This document shows, in pieces, positions 26,245 through 35,900 of a DNA stretch of 64,000 nt (its first letter is position 1; every line of letters begins with the position of its first letter). This DNA comes from Pteria penguin (Eukaryota > Mollusca > Bivalvia > Pterioida > Pteriidae): positions 54,908,475-54,972,474 of the forward strand of contig CM068580.1 in assembly GCA_035048485.1 (NCBI GenBank), written 5' to 3'. Made by a program: the position numbers and the translations under genes. The notes under the pieces are model-generated. The model did not search any database. It saw only the letters and a program-made list of their open reading frames with translations, and was not told the DNA's origin.

Positions 26245-29200
26245 TAATAATAATAATAATAATAACAATAATAATAATAATAATAATGATGATAATAACA
26301 ATAATAATAAAGATATCTGACCACTCTAATCTTGTGATAACCGTGCAATGCTGGAAAAAAGTCACCCAATACCACTACAAAATAACCTGTCATATTAGAT
26401 GTTTCAAGCAAATTTATTATCATAAATACTACATATCAAAGAACATTTGAGTTGCATTAAGCAGGATACTGTTTATTTATTGAAAGTGAAACTTAGTATT
26501 TATATTTTATTCCGTCAGAGTATGCGAGAAATAACAAAAACATCTGTAAATAAAACCAATGAAATCCTTATTTTCACCACGTTTCGACCTTATCCAGCAT
26601 TCTCAGACTATAAACCCATTTTTCTTTTAGTGTTTCATGAATTTGTTTTTCATGGAATTCTTAAAGCGTAGAATTGTACTAACACCGCTTAAGATTACGA
26701 TTCAGAATATCGATTTGGTCTGTTGCTACACTTGAAATTGACTTAAAGTGAAAATGCACAATAAACATTTTTCAAATGGACATTTTTTTCTAATTTTAAA
26801 TGACGTAAGGAGCCTAATACCGCCCAAACCACTTTTTGGCGGAATTGTCATTGTGACGTTAACGATGGGTTTGTGACGTCGCAGTAATATTATCTGAGTG
26901 GCCAAATTCTATTTTCCCTTTGATCATATTAAAAAAGGCTTATCCCATTTAACATGAAGTAAGGGGACTTATGACAAACATGCTGCTTTTTGCCGGGATT
27001 TTTATTACGACGTTAATCCTAGCATAGTGAAGTCAGAATAAAATGACAATTTTTTTACGGCAAATCATCATATGTCTGGCATGGAATGAAATATTGGATC
27101 AGTAGGAAAAAGTCTATAGGGAAAAGGTCTATTCTTGACCAGTAAAAAGAAATAAGTTAGAAAATTATAACAAAACATTATGCCATTCAATCACGCGGAC
27201 ACAGTTGTAAAGCTTCAATATAATTCATAAATTTTGTGGAAAGGATAATTTGCAAATGAGTAAATATAATTCTCAGTTTTACGGCATCAATCATCGAATA
27301 CTCGGAAGGTCAGCATGCAAAATGATCTAGTACATCAGTACTGTACTGAACAGTGGATTGAAAAAAAAACCTATTTTTGTTGTTTTATGCGAATAAACTG
27401 CACAAAATATTAACAATATGATGGTTGTGTAAATTTAACAATGTTAACGGCATATTTTGATTCATAAAAGTGCTTTAAAATAAACTGAAAATCATTTTCA
27501 GTTACCCTGTCATCAAGACACGTACTCTGATATTAGAAGGGGGCTCCCGCGGGTTTACACGCATCGAGTAATTTGTGTAGATGAATGCAATATTTAATAA
27601 CACGAAAAAAAATTTTCCTAATGATCTCTTTGCTGCAGTTCAAAATAAATAGGACGCCTGGTGTCTATAGAGTCCGTTCTTTAAAGCAGTGTCAGTTATA
27701 ATATACTAGCCTGTCAGCGTCAGGTGAATCTTCCTGATAGAGTTGAAAATTCGCAAGTTTATCATATTTAGATGTAACTGCATCGTATCTGGAAAATGGA
27801 TCCACTTATGATAAGCCCCATATATCAATAAGAATTATCATTGTTCTGACTTAAAATGTCATATTTTCGTTAAGGTCATATTTGCCTTGAAATTTGAGGT
27901 TTATGTAGCATTCACAATAGCCGCTAGGGAATGTCAAAGATCGATAACTCCATTCACCGGAACTTGTGATATTTTACAATAGAATAAAAGTCATGCAGAG
28001 GACACATTTGAACATAACACCCCAATCATGTTCACGTGTAAATATCGGCTTAAATAAGAACTACTGGGATGGATGTAAGGTGGTATCTGCAAGAATCAGT
28101 GATGATGATAGTTGTATGTATGAATATCAGTTTGACATGACAATGCTTAAAAACTGTTAAAAAGATATAATAATCGGCCGTGCACGTTTGGGGAGGGTTG
28201 TCGAAAAAATATATATTTTCTGATTCTATGGAAAAGAAGAGGTGTTGGAAGCTGTCGGAGATTTTGATGGTAACCTACTACAATAGCTTGTGGAAAAGCT
28301 TATATTTAGTTAATTTGAAGTATGCACAGGAATGCACACGACGATTAAAAAGCTGAAGCGATAAAATCGATCAGAATGCGTGCAAAATTATCGTTCTTTG
28401 TTTATAGTTTGTTTCAAAAATGATTGTTTTTATTTGCTTCAACATTTCCAACAGGTAATTCATCTCAGTAAAATACGTTATATATAGCCATATATTCTAA
28501 ATATTCATGCAATGATATAATGTTTCGATACGTTGCTTCTTAAAGAAGTAAGCAGAGTAATTATTTCTTAAGTATAACTGTAATAAAGACATTGCATTCT
28601 TTGTACTGGCGGTAGTCAGAATGATTTCAATATGCGTCTCAATTGATTATTGAGTTAATCCCCTTTTATCATAAATTTTTAAATAGGTCAGGTTTTATAT
28701 TCTTTTATTTTATAAAAAAAAATATCGCAATCTAATGATGGCTATCTTTGAAAACGAGTTTCGGATGCACTTCGGATTAGAAAAATCACGGTTGGAGCAA
28801 AATAATTGCTATTTCAAATTTTAGTTGTGAATGCTAGTTTATGTTCTCGGGAGTTAAATGTAACTTTCAAATAAGCTTTCATATCATTTGGATGGTAGCA
28901 GTATAAACGGAAGAGCACTACCACGGCAAAATACCCGGATTAATGTATTTGCTTTTCAGCGATTTTCTTTCTTTTTTTTCTTTAGTTATATATTTATTTA
29001 AAGCATATTAGACCGGAGAATGTCAGTATGGCGGATATGCAAATTAGTAAACGGATGCATTTCTTAATATGAATAGTGTCTTTATACACAACACTGATTA
29101 TCTATATCTGCAGGAATTTTGGGGTCTCGACCTAGTCCTATTTAGGCAAACTAGTAGGGAGATAAAAGCTCAAGATAAAAAATATATAGCAAAACGGGTA

Positions 29201-29886
29201 AAGGGTCACAACGCTTATATATAACTGTGATATGCAAATAAAAGATGTACAACTTTAAGAAGAGAATCCCTTTAGAGGGTCTACAATTTTGGGTAGGAAG
29301 CAGAGAGGGGGAAGGAAGGTGCACTCTACTTGCTTCTCTCTGATCATACCTTGACTTTCAAAACATTCAAACCAAAAATAGATAATAAAGGTATTGTCCC
29401 CTTCACACCACCTTCCCCCCCCCCCCCCCCCCTCCATACCACCACGACACCCTTTTGCCACTGAAGAATAATATTAATGGAATATGAAGCCATAAATCGT
29501 ACCAAGTATTATGGATATTGAACAGAAGAGAACATTATAAATGATATTTATATACTCCTATACTGGTTACTGACAAATAAGTTGAGGCATCCATCTAAAT
29601 CTAAAAATACAGGAGAAGCGGACCGGAGATGGAAACTTCAATCTGTAGTAGACCGGAAGATGCATACATTAGCAGATTAAACTATTGCATGAAAGTGTAT
29701 TCAGCATGTAAACAAATATACAAACATCACAAAATGATCTACATTTTGACCTCACTTCAAAGAACAGCGTGTCACATTATGTTTATGTTCTTTAAAGTAA
29801 GAATGGAATACTTACATTATGTACGTGATGACAATAAACAATAGCATGAGTAACCATAACGGCACATTCCAGCCCAGTACCTCCAT
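10959..29886 (-). CDS. Gene B: complete CYP3-clan cytochrome P450 (14 exons, 500 aa)
   Basis: Haem-thiolate monooxygenase of the CYP3 clan, expected to be anchored in the ER membrane and supplied with electrons by NADPH-P450 reductase; substrate unknown. Exons: 29816-29886, 25091-25187, 23577-23629, 22606-22702, 22392-22508, 21961-22049, 21511-21659, 20707-20834, 20487-20565, 19955-20112, 19170-19258, 12826-12963, 12400-12562, 10959-11033. The joined frame is 1503 nt with no internal stop, a normal P450 length. Landmarks: anchor 1-23; C-helix WKHLR 127-131; I-helix AGYETT 310-315; K-helix ETLR 366-369; PDRF ending at 423; haem site [10 protein letters not shown] 439-448 with Cys446. Intron 11 is 6.2 kb because of an Academ-like transposon (290 bp in gene C). 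The exon 13 donor, GTCTGG, is weak. Exon borders are from splice-site reading and paralogue comparison. The enzyme class is certain, the subfamily number is not. Confidence 0.9.
11055..11215 (-). mobile_element. tRNA-derived SINE copy
   Basis: On the minus strand a tRNA-like head (GTGGTTAAACGCTTGGC; B-box-like GGTTCGATTCTCGG) is followed by a body ending in GACGTAAAATACCAATCAA. The cloverleaf is not intact. In intron 13 of gene B, close to exon 14. Confidence 0.65.
11822..12095 (-). mobile_element. Full-length tRNA-derived SINE
   Basis: Starts at 12095 with a tRNA-like A box (GTGGTCTAGTGGATGAGATG) and a B box (GGTCCTGGGTTCTATTCGC), has a body with GAGACAGTAATACCGAGGTC and GGCACGGTAGGCGTTGCACG, and ends in TGGAGTGACTT plus an (AATC)n tail. 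It contains the uninterrupted sequence CCGTATACGTGAAATAA that is split by the 4.07-kb element in the related SINE at 31330-35580. Confidence 0.8.
12400..12562 (-). CDS. Gene B exon 13 (haem-binding cysteine)
   Basis: 163 bases, acceptor AATTATCAG, donor GTCTGG (weak; C has GTGTGG, D has GTATGG). Contains [20 protein letters not shown]; the Cys is the axial haem ligand. Phase 2 in and 0 out. Confidence 0.95.
12826..12963 (-). CDS. Gene B exon 12
   Basis: 138 bases, acceptor CATTATAG, donor GTGTTT. Encodes [20 protein letters not shown], then [20 protein letters not shown], then RFDPD; the final Arg of the PDRF motif is split across the junction with exon 13. Confidence 0.92.
13593..14003 (-). 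pseudogene. Academ-like protein, Cys-rich C-terminal part
   Basis: 136-aa frame with [20 protein letters not shown] then HIWG and a final cluster [20 protein letters not shown] followed by TALCSCTC. The Cys spacing resembles a CXC/tesmin-type zinc-binding motif; it may be the DNA-binding end of the transposase. Inference from motif only. Confidence 0.6.
14008..14849 (-). pseudogene. Academ-like protein, XPG/FEN1-like nuclease region
   Basis: Frame 14849-14055 carries IDGAAL (residues 28-33), [19 protein letters not shown], then [14 protein letters not shown] and [12 protein letters not shown]; the continuing frame (14199-14008) has [19 protein letters not shown]. An acidic start, EEAD, DSD and GCD in this order is what the XPG/FEN1 nuclease fold shows, so I infer a nuclease; no structure was compared. 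The frame break lies just before GCD. Confidence 0.65.
14812..15418 (-). pseudogene. Academ-like protein, fragments before the nuclease domain
   Basis: 15418-15113 has [20 protein letters not shown] and [20 protein letters not shown]; 15120-14812 continues with [21 protein letters not shown] one-codon overlap in different frames marks the frameshift. Confidence 0.6.
15822..16574 (-). pseudogene. Academ-like protein, middle fragments
   Basis: Three overlapping frames: 16574-16305 ([20 protein letters not shown]), 16356-16057 ([42 protein letters not shown]) and 16046-15822 ([37 protein letters not shown]). They are consecutive in one ancestral frame broken by frameshifts. Confidence 0.6.
16805..17707 (-). 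pseudogene. Academ-like protein, second fragment (300 aa open frame)
   Basis: The longest open piece of the element. It contains [20 protein letters not shown] then [13 protein letters not shown], a pattern I recognise from a large repetitive protein family of invertebrates and fish. Function of this part unknown; ends in a stop after a frame change. Confidence 0.65.
17661..18031 (-). pseudogene. Academ-like protein, N-terminal fragments
   Basis: ATG at 18031 opens [20 protein letters not shown] followed by [12 protein letters not shown], a CxxC-bearing start. A frameshift near 17905 moves to the frame with [20 protein letters not shown] and [18 protein letters not shown], which runs to 17661. 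A second frameshift leads into the next fragment. Confidence 0.65.
18687..18912. mobile_element. 226-bp MITE nested in the Academ-like right terminal repeat
   Basis: Begins CTGGGTCCGGCGCCATAAAC and ends with its complement; similarity continues inward to about 48 bp per arm. The left Academ-like terminal repeat lacks this segment (CTTCTTTAGTATG there), so the MITE inserted later into the right one. Target duplication not clear. Confidence 0.7.
19170..19258 (-). CDS. Gene B exon 11 (K-helix ETLR)
   Basis: 89 bases, acceptor TTGATATAG, donor GTTAGT. Encodes [20 protein letters not shown] then [10 protein letters not shown]; the ExxR pair belongs to the P450 haem-core triad. Phase 0 in and 2 out. 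Confidence 0.92.
19955..20112 (-). CDS. Gene B exon 10 (I-helix)
   Basis: 158 bases, acceptor TTCATTTTAG, donor GTATGT. Contains AGYETTAST, the oxygen-activating I-helix motif, followed by [20 protein letters not shown]. Phase 1 in and 0 out. Confidence 0.95.
20487..20565 (-). CDS. Gene B exon 9
   Basis: 79 bases starting after CTATAAACAG, donor GTGGGT, phase 0 in and phase 1 out. Encodes [20 protein letters not shown] then KSEEKK, matching the VDFLQLMI stretch of CYP3A. A more upstream acceptor would read into a stop, so this start is the supported one. Confidence 0.88.
20707..20834 (-). CDS. Gene B exon 8
   Basis: 128 bases, acceptor TTTTATAG, donor GTATGT. Encodes [20 protein letters not shown] then [22 protein letters not shown], the F-G region that often lines the substrate channel. 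Phase 1 in, 0 out. Confidence 0.9.
21511..21659 (-). CDS. Gene B exon 7
   Basis: 149 bases, acceptor CATTTAG, donor GTATGT, phase 2 in and phase 1 out. Encodes [20 protein letters not shown] and following residues; the xxGGYTMDxIASxAFG pattern is typical of CYP3 proteins (E-helix). Confidence 0.9.
21961..22049 (-). CDS. Gene B exon 6
   Basis: 89 bases, acceptor GTTGTAG, donor GTACAA, phase 0 in and phase 2 out. Encodes [20 protein letters not shown] and then [10 protein letters not shown]; the arginine codon is split by the intron. This is the D-helix region. Confidence 0.88.
22392..22508 (-). CDS. Gene B exon 5 (C-helix)
   Basis: 117 bases, acceptor CCTTTGAAG, donor GTAAGT. Contains [20 protein letters not shown]: the Trp and Arg of WxxxR contact the haem propionates in known P450s. 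Phase 0 at both ends. Confidence 0.92.
22606..22702 (-). CDS. Gene B exon 4
   Basis: Acceptor TTTTGTCAG, 97 bases, donor GTATGT. Encodes [20 protein letters not shown] then [12 protein letters not shown], the strand-and-helix B region; intron 4 is phase 0. Confidence 0.9.
23577..23629 (-). CDS. Gene B exon 3
   Basis: Acceptor CTTCAACTTCAG, 53 bases, donor GTAATT. Encodes [18 protein letters not shown] with the last glycine split by a phase-2 intron. Too short to be found by ORF length; supported by copies in A and C. Confidence 0.88.
23915..24155 (+). mobile_element. Degraded tRNA-derived SINE
   Basis: ACGTAGCTCGAACAAAAAGA and GGCTCGTGTCCGAGAGGTC form the head; the body has AAAAGATCCCTCCCTGCTTC, a duplicated CTTCGGGTGTGTCCGTTAC, and the end ATCATGGCGTGACGTAAAAC. 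Related to the copy at 49797-50040. In intron 2 of gene B. Confidence 0.65.
24330..24915 (+). mobile_element. 5'-truncated LINE: end of ORF2 and 3' UTR
   Basis: A frame around 24390-24560 reads [20 protein letters not shown] then [20 protein letters not shown] and ECICYQFK. The C-x-C-x7-H-x4-C ending is typical of Jockey/CR1-like LINE proteins. It is followed by a (TC)n stretch and an AT-rich 3' tail ending in AATAAAATATG. In intron 2 of gene B. Confidence 0.65.
24640..24690. repeat. (TCTG)n/(TC)n microsatellite
   Basis: CTGTCTGTCTG followed by about 12 TC units inside the LINE 3' tail. Confidence 0.85.
25091..25187 (-). CDS. Gene B exon 2
   Basis: Acceptor CACTTACAG, 97 bases, donor GTAAGT. 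Encodes [19 protein letters not shown] then [13 protein letters not shown], the proline-rich hinge after the anchor. Intron 1 is phase 2, intron 2 phase 0. Confidence 0.9.
25677..25785. repeat. Three short tandem units with CGATACCCTGCAG
   Basis: TCACGATACCC..GTAGTTTT, GTCACGATACCCTGCAGTTT and GTCCCGATACCCTACAGTTT recur about every 40 bp, just outside the palindrome at 25881-25994 and sharing its GATACCCTG word. Confidence 0.6.
25881..25994. repeat. Compound palindrome (44-bp perfect arms)
   Basis: Arms 25881-25924 and 25951-25994 are exact reverse complements around a 26-nt centre. Each arm itself contains a hairpin, GACAGGGTAT-cggcga-ATACCCTGTC. Weaker inverted similarity extends outwards to about 25855 and 26020. 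A diverged copy is at 47814-47935. Confidence 0.9.
26046..26310. repeat. Low-complexity A-rich block with (AAC)n and (AAT)n
   Basis: About 22 A residues, AAC repeats, AAAAAC repeats and roughly 100 bp of AAT/AAC triplets. Translations of this block are artefacts. Confidence 0.95.
29816..29886 (-). CDS. Gene B exon 1 (start codon, membrane anchor)
   Basis: ATG at 29886-29884, 71 coding bases, donor GTAAGT after AT. Encodes [20 protein letters not shown] and three further residues. It lies 4.6 kb upstream of exon 2, as in gene C. No proximal exon-1 relic survives in gene B. Confidence 0.85.
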
Positions 29887-29913
29887 GATAGATACAGCTC
29901 TAGAAAATTAAAT

Positions 29914-29922
29914 CTATTTATA
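29914..29922 (-). promoter_or_regulatory. TATA-like box upstream of gene B exon 1
   Basis: TATAAATAG on the minus strand, 27 bases before the ATG. The same box is at 54985-54993 in gene C; gene A has TATGAATAG at 7930-7938. Conservation is seen, but the spacing would leave almost no 5' UTR, so the role is doubtful. Confidence 0.3.
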
Positions 29923-32354
29923 GATTGTAATTCTGAATGTCACATGTCTATGTCGAGTATCAGGGGAGAATCTACGAAGCATATCCAATAACTTGAAAAT
30001 TGAAAAATTGTTGAAACTGACGTAAAATTCAAATTATCAAATTAATGAATTTTCCTATGGAGTGTGGAAAGGGAATCCGGAAGAAGAACCTATGTGTAGC
30101 TGTAAAGCGAGACATAATCCAATGTACTTCACCAAAGAAATGAATTTGTATTCGATGACTTCACTAGGTATGGGTTCAGTCCCCGTCTATAGTCAGATAA
30201 AAATATACAATTTCAATTTCTTACCCAAATTACCAACTCTATTCTCTCTCCGGCGTTGGGAGAGTAAGGGAGCAACCATTTGATTTAAATGGAAGGGGAG
30301 GAAGACTTATGTGAGGCGGATTTTTTTTTTCAGAACCGTAAAAGTTATTTTGCTCAATATTCAGAACCGGATTATTTATTTTACCATTTATCCATGAATT
30401 AAGCATAGATAAGGAAGGGAAGGGTAGGATGTGTGGCAAACCTTTCAGCCGTAAACAAACTTACCTTATATGGAAATATACCCCCAACATTTTCGCCCGC
30501 CCTTTGGCCGCTACAATATACACCTCCATTTTCACTAACCCCTTTTCGTAATTTTTTTTTCTTCGGTGCAAGCCAGATTCTCGGCGCAAAGTATCCCTGT
30601 CCCCCTAAAAATGAAATTATGTTTCCTAATGGCCAGGTTGAGTATCTCTGATGCTGTGGCAAAGGTATTCCTGCGCGGTGGCACCTGTAAAAATGCATTG
30701 GAAATACATTACGGAGCATCCAAGCAGTACATAATAAACACAAACCTCCAGCACACATGTGTACACTTCATGCATAAAAGAAGAGAGTGCGGTAAAAGGA
30801 GTTGCACCCCGTTTCTAAAAATGAAAGGGCTATGAGGCACTCCTAAGGGTAACGGCTTGGCGATAATACTCTGTAAAGGACGGTTTGTCAATGAGTTCTC
30901 TGATACTCATTAGATCAATACAGTGGAATGCACAAACAAGTAGAAGAAGAAGAAAAGTCGGAATGTTAGTTTGACTGAATGGAATTTTATCTGTTTAAAG
31001 GCCATATGTAGTAATCTTCTAGCCCTTCCCTATGTTATTAGGATCATTAAATATAAAAGGAAAATTTGTACATTGGCATGGATTTTAGTTCCCAGATTTG
31101 TATGTGATGTGCTATGAAACTAAAAGAAAAACATGTATCTGTCACCAAAACTGAAATAAATTTGTTTTGATTTTATTGACATTGTACATAAAGAGTGTAC
31201 CAAAATACGTGCGTTGAGTTGTTTGGGTTCATTATCGCATAAGGTTTGTGCCATATTCTCACTTATTTTATTATTTTGAAATCGCAGGGTCAATAACACT
31301 TGACACTATGCAATTTATTATAAAAGTACCGGTGGTCTGTGTATCGTATGAGACAGTAAAAAGCCGAGGTCACCTGTCACGGTAGACGTGGCACGTAAAA
31401 GAGTTCTCATTGCTCCAGGTGGGTTCGTTGCAAAGGTAAAAAATGCCGTTACCATATACTGGTATGCGACCAGTTATCACCGTTTTTCAGAGGTTTTTCA
31501 CCAATAGCTTTCGATATACTTAATCTAGGAGATTGAAATTTTCACTGAATAATGGTAACCCTGTTATACATTATCCTACCAAGTTTCGTTAAAAATGAGC
31601 AATTCTAAATACGTTTTCCAATGCGATAGTTTAGGTGCTTTTTTCTTCATGTAAAATACGTTTTTAGTTTCTTGCTGACAAACTGTCTAAGCATATGTTT
31701 TGTGTGAGATTTTTCATTCTATAATTTTCTGGTAAAATATTCAAGGAGGGGATTGGTTGGGATAACTTTTATAGATTCCTTTTTTCAGGTTAAATTCCAG
31801 ATGAATCGTATAAATATATAATTTTATGATGGTTTTATACTTTATATAAACTTATAATTTTGATATGAAATGCAGCTGTAGAAAATGTAAAAGATCATAG
31901 TTAAATATTATAGACATAACGGAGGTGTTTTAGAAATGAACCTGAGCTGTTAACTCTAGCTCACCCTCCCACTCCTTAAATTCTAACCCCTCTTGTCCCT
32001 TGAATCCTGCTTTTCCTCATCCTTTTGTTTTATTTTTGCTCATCTCATAAACTGAGTATCTTATTTTTTTTTTTTTTTTGTAGCGATCTGATTGTATTAC
32101 AATGCAATGTCAAAACCAAAAATGTATTATTTCTAATTGCATGTTAACTTATTTCACATTTAAATGATGATAATATGTAGGACGGTTATGATAAAGAAAA
32201 CAATCTTAACTTCATGATTTTGATGACTATAGTATTCAAGAATGATATACTTTCAGAGATGAAAATAATAAAAAAAACCAAAACAAAACAAATGAATTGA
32301 AATGAATATGAATAATTGTTTAAAATTATCATTTACTAGTAATGGCAACAAGAT

Positions 32355-32355
<1 letters not shown>

Positions 32356-32409
<54 letters not shown>
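32356..32409. repeat. (GAT)n microsatellite, ~18 units
   Basis: Uninterrupted GAT triplets inside the 4.07-kb element; the poly-Asp open frame across it is an artefact. Confidence 0.97.
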
Positions 32410-32605
32410 AGTTGGTTGGCCGCTGGTTGGTTGATTGATGATTATCTTATTTCACAATCATATTTAGCACAAAAATTCATCACACTCAGATATTCATCAC
32501 AGCTAACATACATGTTTTTATCAAAGATAATTTTACAGTAGATAGACATTCATATCACAGATACATGAATTTAAACGATAACAAGAAACCGTCAAGGACG
32601 GTATG

Positions 32606-32949
32606 ACCGGATTGCAAATGCTAAACGCAAAATGTTGACGACAGACGGACGGACCGATTTTGCCAATTTATAGACCAGAATTGCTTTGCATTAACATTAA
32701 CAATACATGTATGCAAGTGGTCACCCTTAGGTCAAAAACAGTGTGTGTTCACTGAAGCATAAAGTCAAGGTCAAGGTCACTAAATTTTTGTATTGGTTGG
32801 ATAGAACATTCAAGTATCTACAAACCTACCAACTTTGACATAGGTACCCTTTAGGGTATGAAAGAAACCAAGCTAAACGGACGGACGGACTGACGGACGA
32901 ACAGACGGATTTTGCCAATTCATAGACCGGAATTGCTTTGCAATCCGGT
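32606..32949. mobile_element. 344-bp MITE-like element nested in the 4.07-kb element
   Basis: ACCGGATTGCAAA at 32606 and TTTGCAATCCGGT ending at 32949 are inverted. Both flanks inside carry (GGAC)n tracts and TTTTGCCAATT plus TAGACC(A/G)GAATTGCTTTGC. The latter segment occurs twice in direct orientation. Confidence 0.55.
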
Positions 32950-35900
32950 TAATAAAACGATAACTATTAATTTAAACACTTACTATCTTAGTGGTTACTA
33001 AATCATATGACTTATCATAATTTATGATCTTAAAAAGAATTTCTAAGCAATCATTTATCCTTTTATTCTTTATCTCACTTCACTGTTTTCCATTCCTCTT
33101 GAAATTTACAATCATAACAAACATATGGTTATATAATCAAAATAAAGGTACTTAAATTGACAGATAAAAGGAGGTGACTGCTTAATAAAGGTGATCGCAT
33201 CTACATGTTAGACCATTTTGAAGCTGGGAAATCAATTTCCTACACTGTGCCAATGGAATTGCTGCCAGTAAAGTCCCTGACTCTCATCTCTCTATAATCT
33301 GAAACCTATTGTAATGATACCTACACCTTGATTTTTATATACCCATCATATTATATGATCATATCATATTATATATATATTATGATAATGCTTTAATGCT
33401 TTTAAGGATCTTCCAATGTGGCACATATGATCACTATGACGAGAGGAAAAACATATTGTTTTTCAAGGTATAAGGTCAAGGTCATGGTATTTCTTAGTAA
33501 GACTAAAGCATGTTTGTAAAACATATGCCCCATTGTGGGCTTAATTCGTACCAGCAACAAAGCTTTCCTAAATAATATATTTCATGGGCCATAACTCAGA
33601 TAAATGTTACCATTGGTGACCTTGTCTTTTGACATATTGACCCTCAAATCTACAACCATAAGTTATTAAATTACCTTTATTTACAAGAACTTGACATGTG
33701 AAATATCAAATTCTGATGAGCAGTTAATGATATATAATAATATATGAAAATCATCTTAAAAACCAGTACTTTCAGTACTGCTGTGACCTTGACCTTTAGA
33801 CATGATTCTTCCTCTCTTGATAAGTATGTATACATAAAAATTTGGTTTAAATATGTTGAAAAGTACTTGAGTTATAATCCGGAAACCAAAGTGTGATGGA
33901 ATAATGGAAGGACGAAAGGGCAGACAAAGCAAATACTCAATGCCCACTGCCATACCTGGCGGGAGCATAAAAGTCTTAATTAATTGTAGGTAGAATACAG
34001 ACGTGGGCTATATCTGTTAGAACCGTTATGGTAGTGTTGTGAAGTTGGAATGCTTCTTAAGGGAGGATAGTGATTCAGAACTTTCACCCAAAGTTATACC
34101 ACCAAGGTTAAGATCGGAATGAATGTAATTGGATTGTTGACTGTAATTGTCTAGGTCTATTTCATTGTACTTCTGCTCATCAAACATTTAGATTTCATTC
34201 CATTTCCAATATTTTGATTCTGAGCATCACAGAAGAGACATAAGTTGTCGAAAAGTGCATCTTGTTCACGAAATTATAACGTGTATATTCTGATATCAAT
34301 AAAATTTTATAATATGATCCATACATTCAATTATGACTTAAAGCATTCATCTAGAACGTTGAAATAATTCATTACTTCACGGAGGGTATCTGAAAAAGGG
34401 GAAGATGGGAAAATTCTCAATTCCTAATTCAAATTTGCCTATAATTGTAAATCTATCACATGCAATTAACATTTGGATACACATTTAATTTGTTTAGATA
34501 AGCTACAAAGTCATTACCTTTCTTTGAAATTCTACAGCTGTGGTGCTAATTAAAAACAAAGTCAAAAAATCTAAATTTTCTATTTTTTTTTTCTGGGACC
34601 CCTAGATCTATTTGATATTTGAAATTAATCAAAAACGAAACATGATGATTTTCCTTCTCATAAGCTTCAACTTTTATATGAAATACTACAACAAAATGAG
34701 TGTACAGAACAAATAACAAATTTGTTCATAAAAGATGCAAAAATCGCCATTTTCAAAGGAATTGCATTCTAAAATAAGACATGTCCTTGACCTTGAAGTC
34801 AATGTCCCAAGATTTCCCAAAATGGCTTATTTGACAGTCTGGAATGACTGACCAAAACAGACCTTGTTACCATGACAACCAATATTCAATTTGCCCAAAA
34901 ACTTCATTTTCACCTTTTGTGCTTTAATTTTACCAATTAAGGGGGAAATCAAGAAAATCTATGACATGTCGTAGCCAGCTAATTTTCATTCTTGCAGAGA
35001 ATTGATATCAAAATATATTCATCTAATATTCGATTTGTGTGTCCTGACCCTTACTATATACCAAAAGACATTAGACAATGTCAATGACGAAGTCTGTGTT
35101 GCATTTTACTCTTTAAAAAACGTAAGAGAAACTACTTAGAAGAGATAATGAGGTGGTTTGCAATTTAGAGGTATGCATTTTAGTAGGTGATTTCGAAGTT
35201 GAAATATTGCATAAGGTTGACAATTATTTTTTTTAATAATAGTAGACATCTAGACATAGTTGTTTATGTACTTAAAATAGAATTCAGTCATTCAACGAAC
35301 TTCCTGTAGATATCCCCCATTCAAATCGAAAGTAGGGGTAATAGGTTTACATTGATCTTTTGTTTATTCTCCTTATCTAATGTATTAGTGGCAATGAAAT
35401 TTTGATGGGTACTTTGTTTTAAACACAACAGACAATATATAAAACAACTTTCGTGAAAAATCACGTTTAAAACATCATTTAAGCAAAACGGCGATAATTG
35501 GTCCGCGGCGATAACTGGTCGCATACCAGTACGTGAAATAAATATGGAGTGACGTAAAACAATCAATCAATCAATCAATCACTGTATAAGAGTGTATTAC
35601 CGTTTACCAAATAAAACAGACAGAATTTTAGTTGAGATTTAATTTATTCTTAAAGTTGCATTTTTTCTTTCGCAGTACTTCAGAACAATCAAGTCTGAAT
35701 TTTGCATAAAATATGTCAGTGAAACATACAAGATAAATTCTCTATTCTCTGGACTAGTACCAACAACAATGCAAAAGGGGAGACATTCAACGACTTCTAA
35801 AGATAATATCAGGAATGTGTTTGTTCGTTGACAAGCCTTACAAAATACATGTGTTTTATTGTCAGTTTGTATGAGATAAAGGGGAATCAACAACTGTAAA

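Larger units (their letters stand above)
25188..29815 (-). other. Intron 1 of gene B
   Basis: 4.6 kb. Holds the compound palindrome (25881-25994), a low-complexity block (26046-26310), a local tandem duplication (26772-26885 and 26930-27040) and long stretches alignable with intron 1 of gene C. No other gene seen. Confidence 0.75.
31459..35529. mobile_element. 4.07-kb TA-flanked DNA element, non-coding
   Basis: The left end is CTGGTATGCGACCAGTTATC followed by ACCGTTTT. The right end, read inwards, is CTGGTATGCGACCAGTTATC followed by GCCGCG and a second GACCAATTATCGCCGTTTT. Both sides are flanked by TA (31457-31458, 35530-35531), and the related SINE has a single TA at that point. No open frame longer than about 80 codons except repeat translations, so it is non-autonomous or decayed. 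TA targeting suggests Tc1/mariner-like mobilisation, but the superfamily is not proven. Confidence 0.8.
31330..35580 (+). mobile_element. SINE copy split by a 4.07-kb insertion
   Basis: 31330-31458 matches the body of the SINE at 11822-12095 (GAGACAGTAAAAAGCCGAGG ... GCAAAGGTA ... GCCGTTACCATATA). 35530-35580 matches its end (TACGTGAAATAAATATGGAG, TGACGTAAAAC and (AATC)n). Joining the two sides gives CCATATACGTGAAAT, as in the uninterrupted SINE. Confidence 0.8.

Noticed and set aside
26031..26423. 130-codon Tyr-rich and Leu-rich frames.
   Set aside because: Translations of the poly(A)/(AAT)n low-complexity block.
30399..30758. 119-codon minus-strand frame between genes B and C.
   Set aside because: No motif, no splice context, and the paralogous flanks of genes A and C do not keep it open.
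32302..32541. 79-codon frame with a poly-Asp run.
   Set aside because: Translation of the (GAT)n microsatellite inside a non-coding mobile element.
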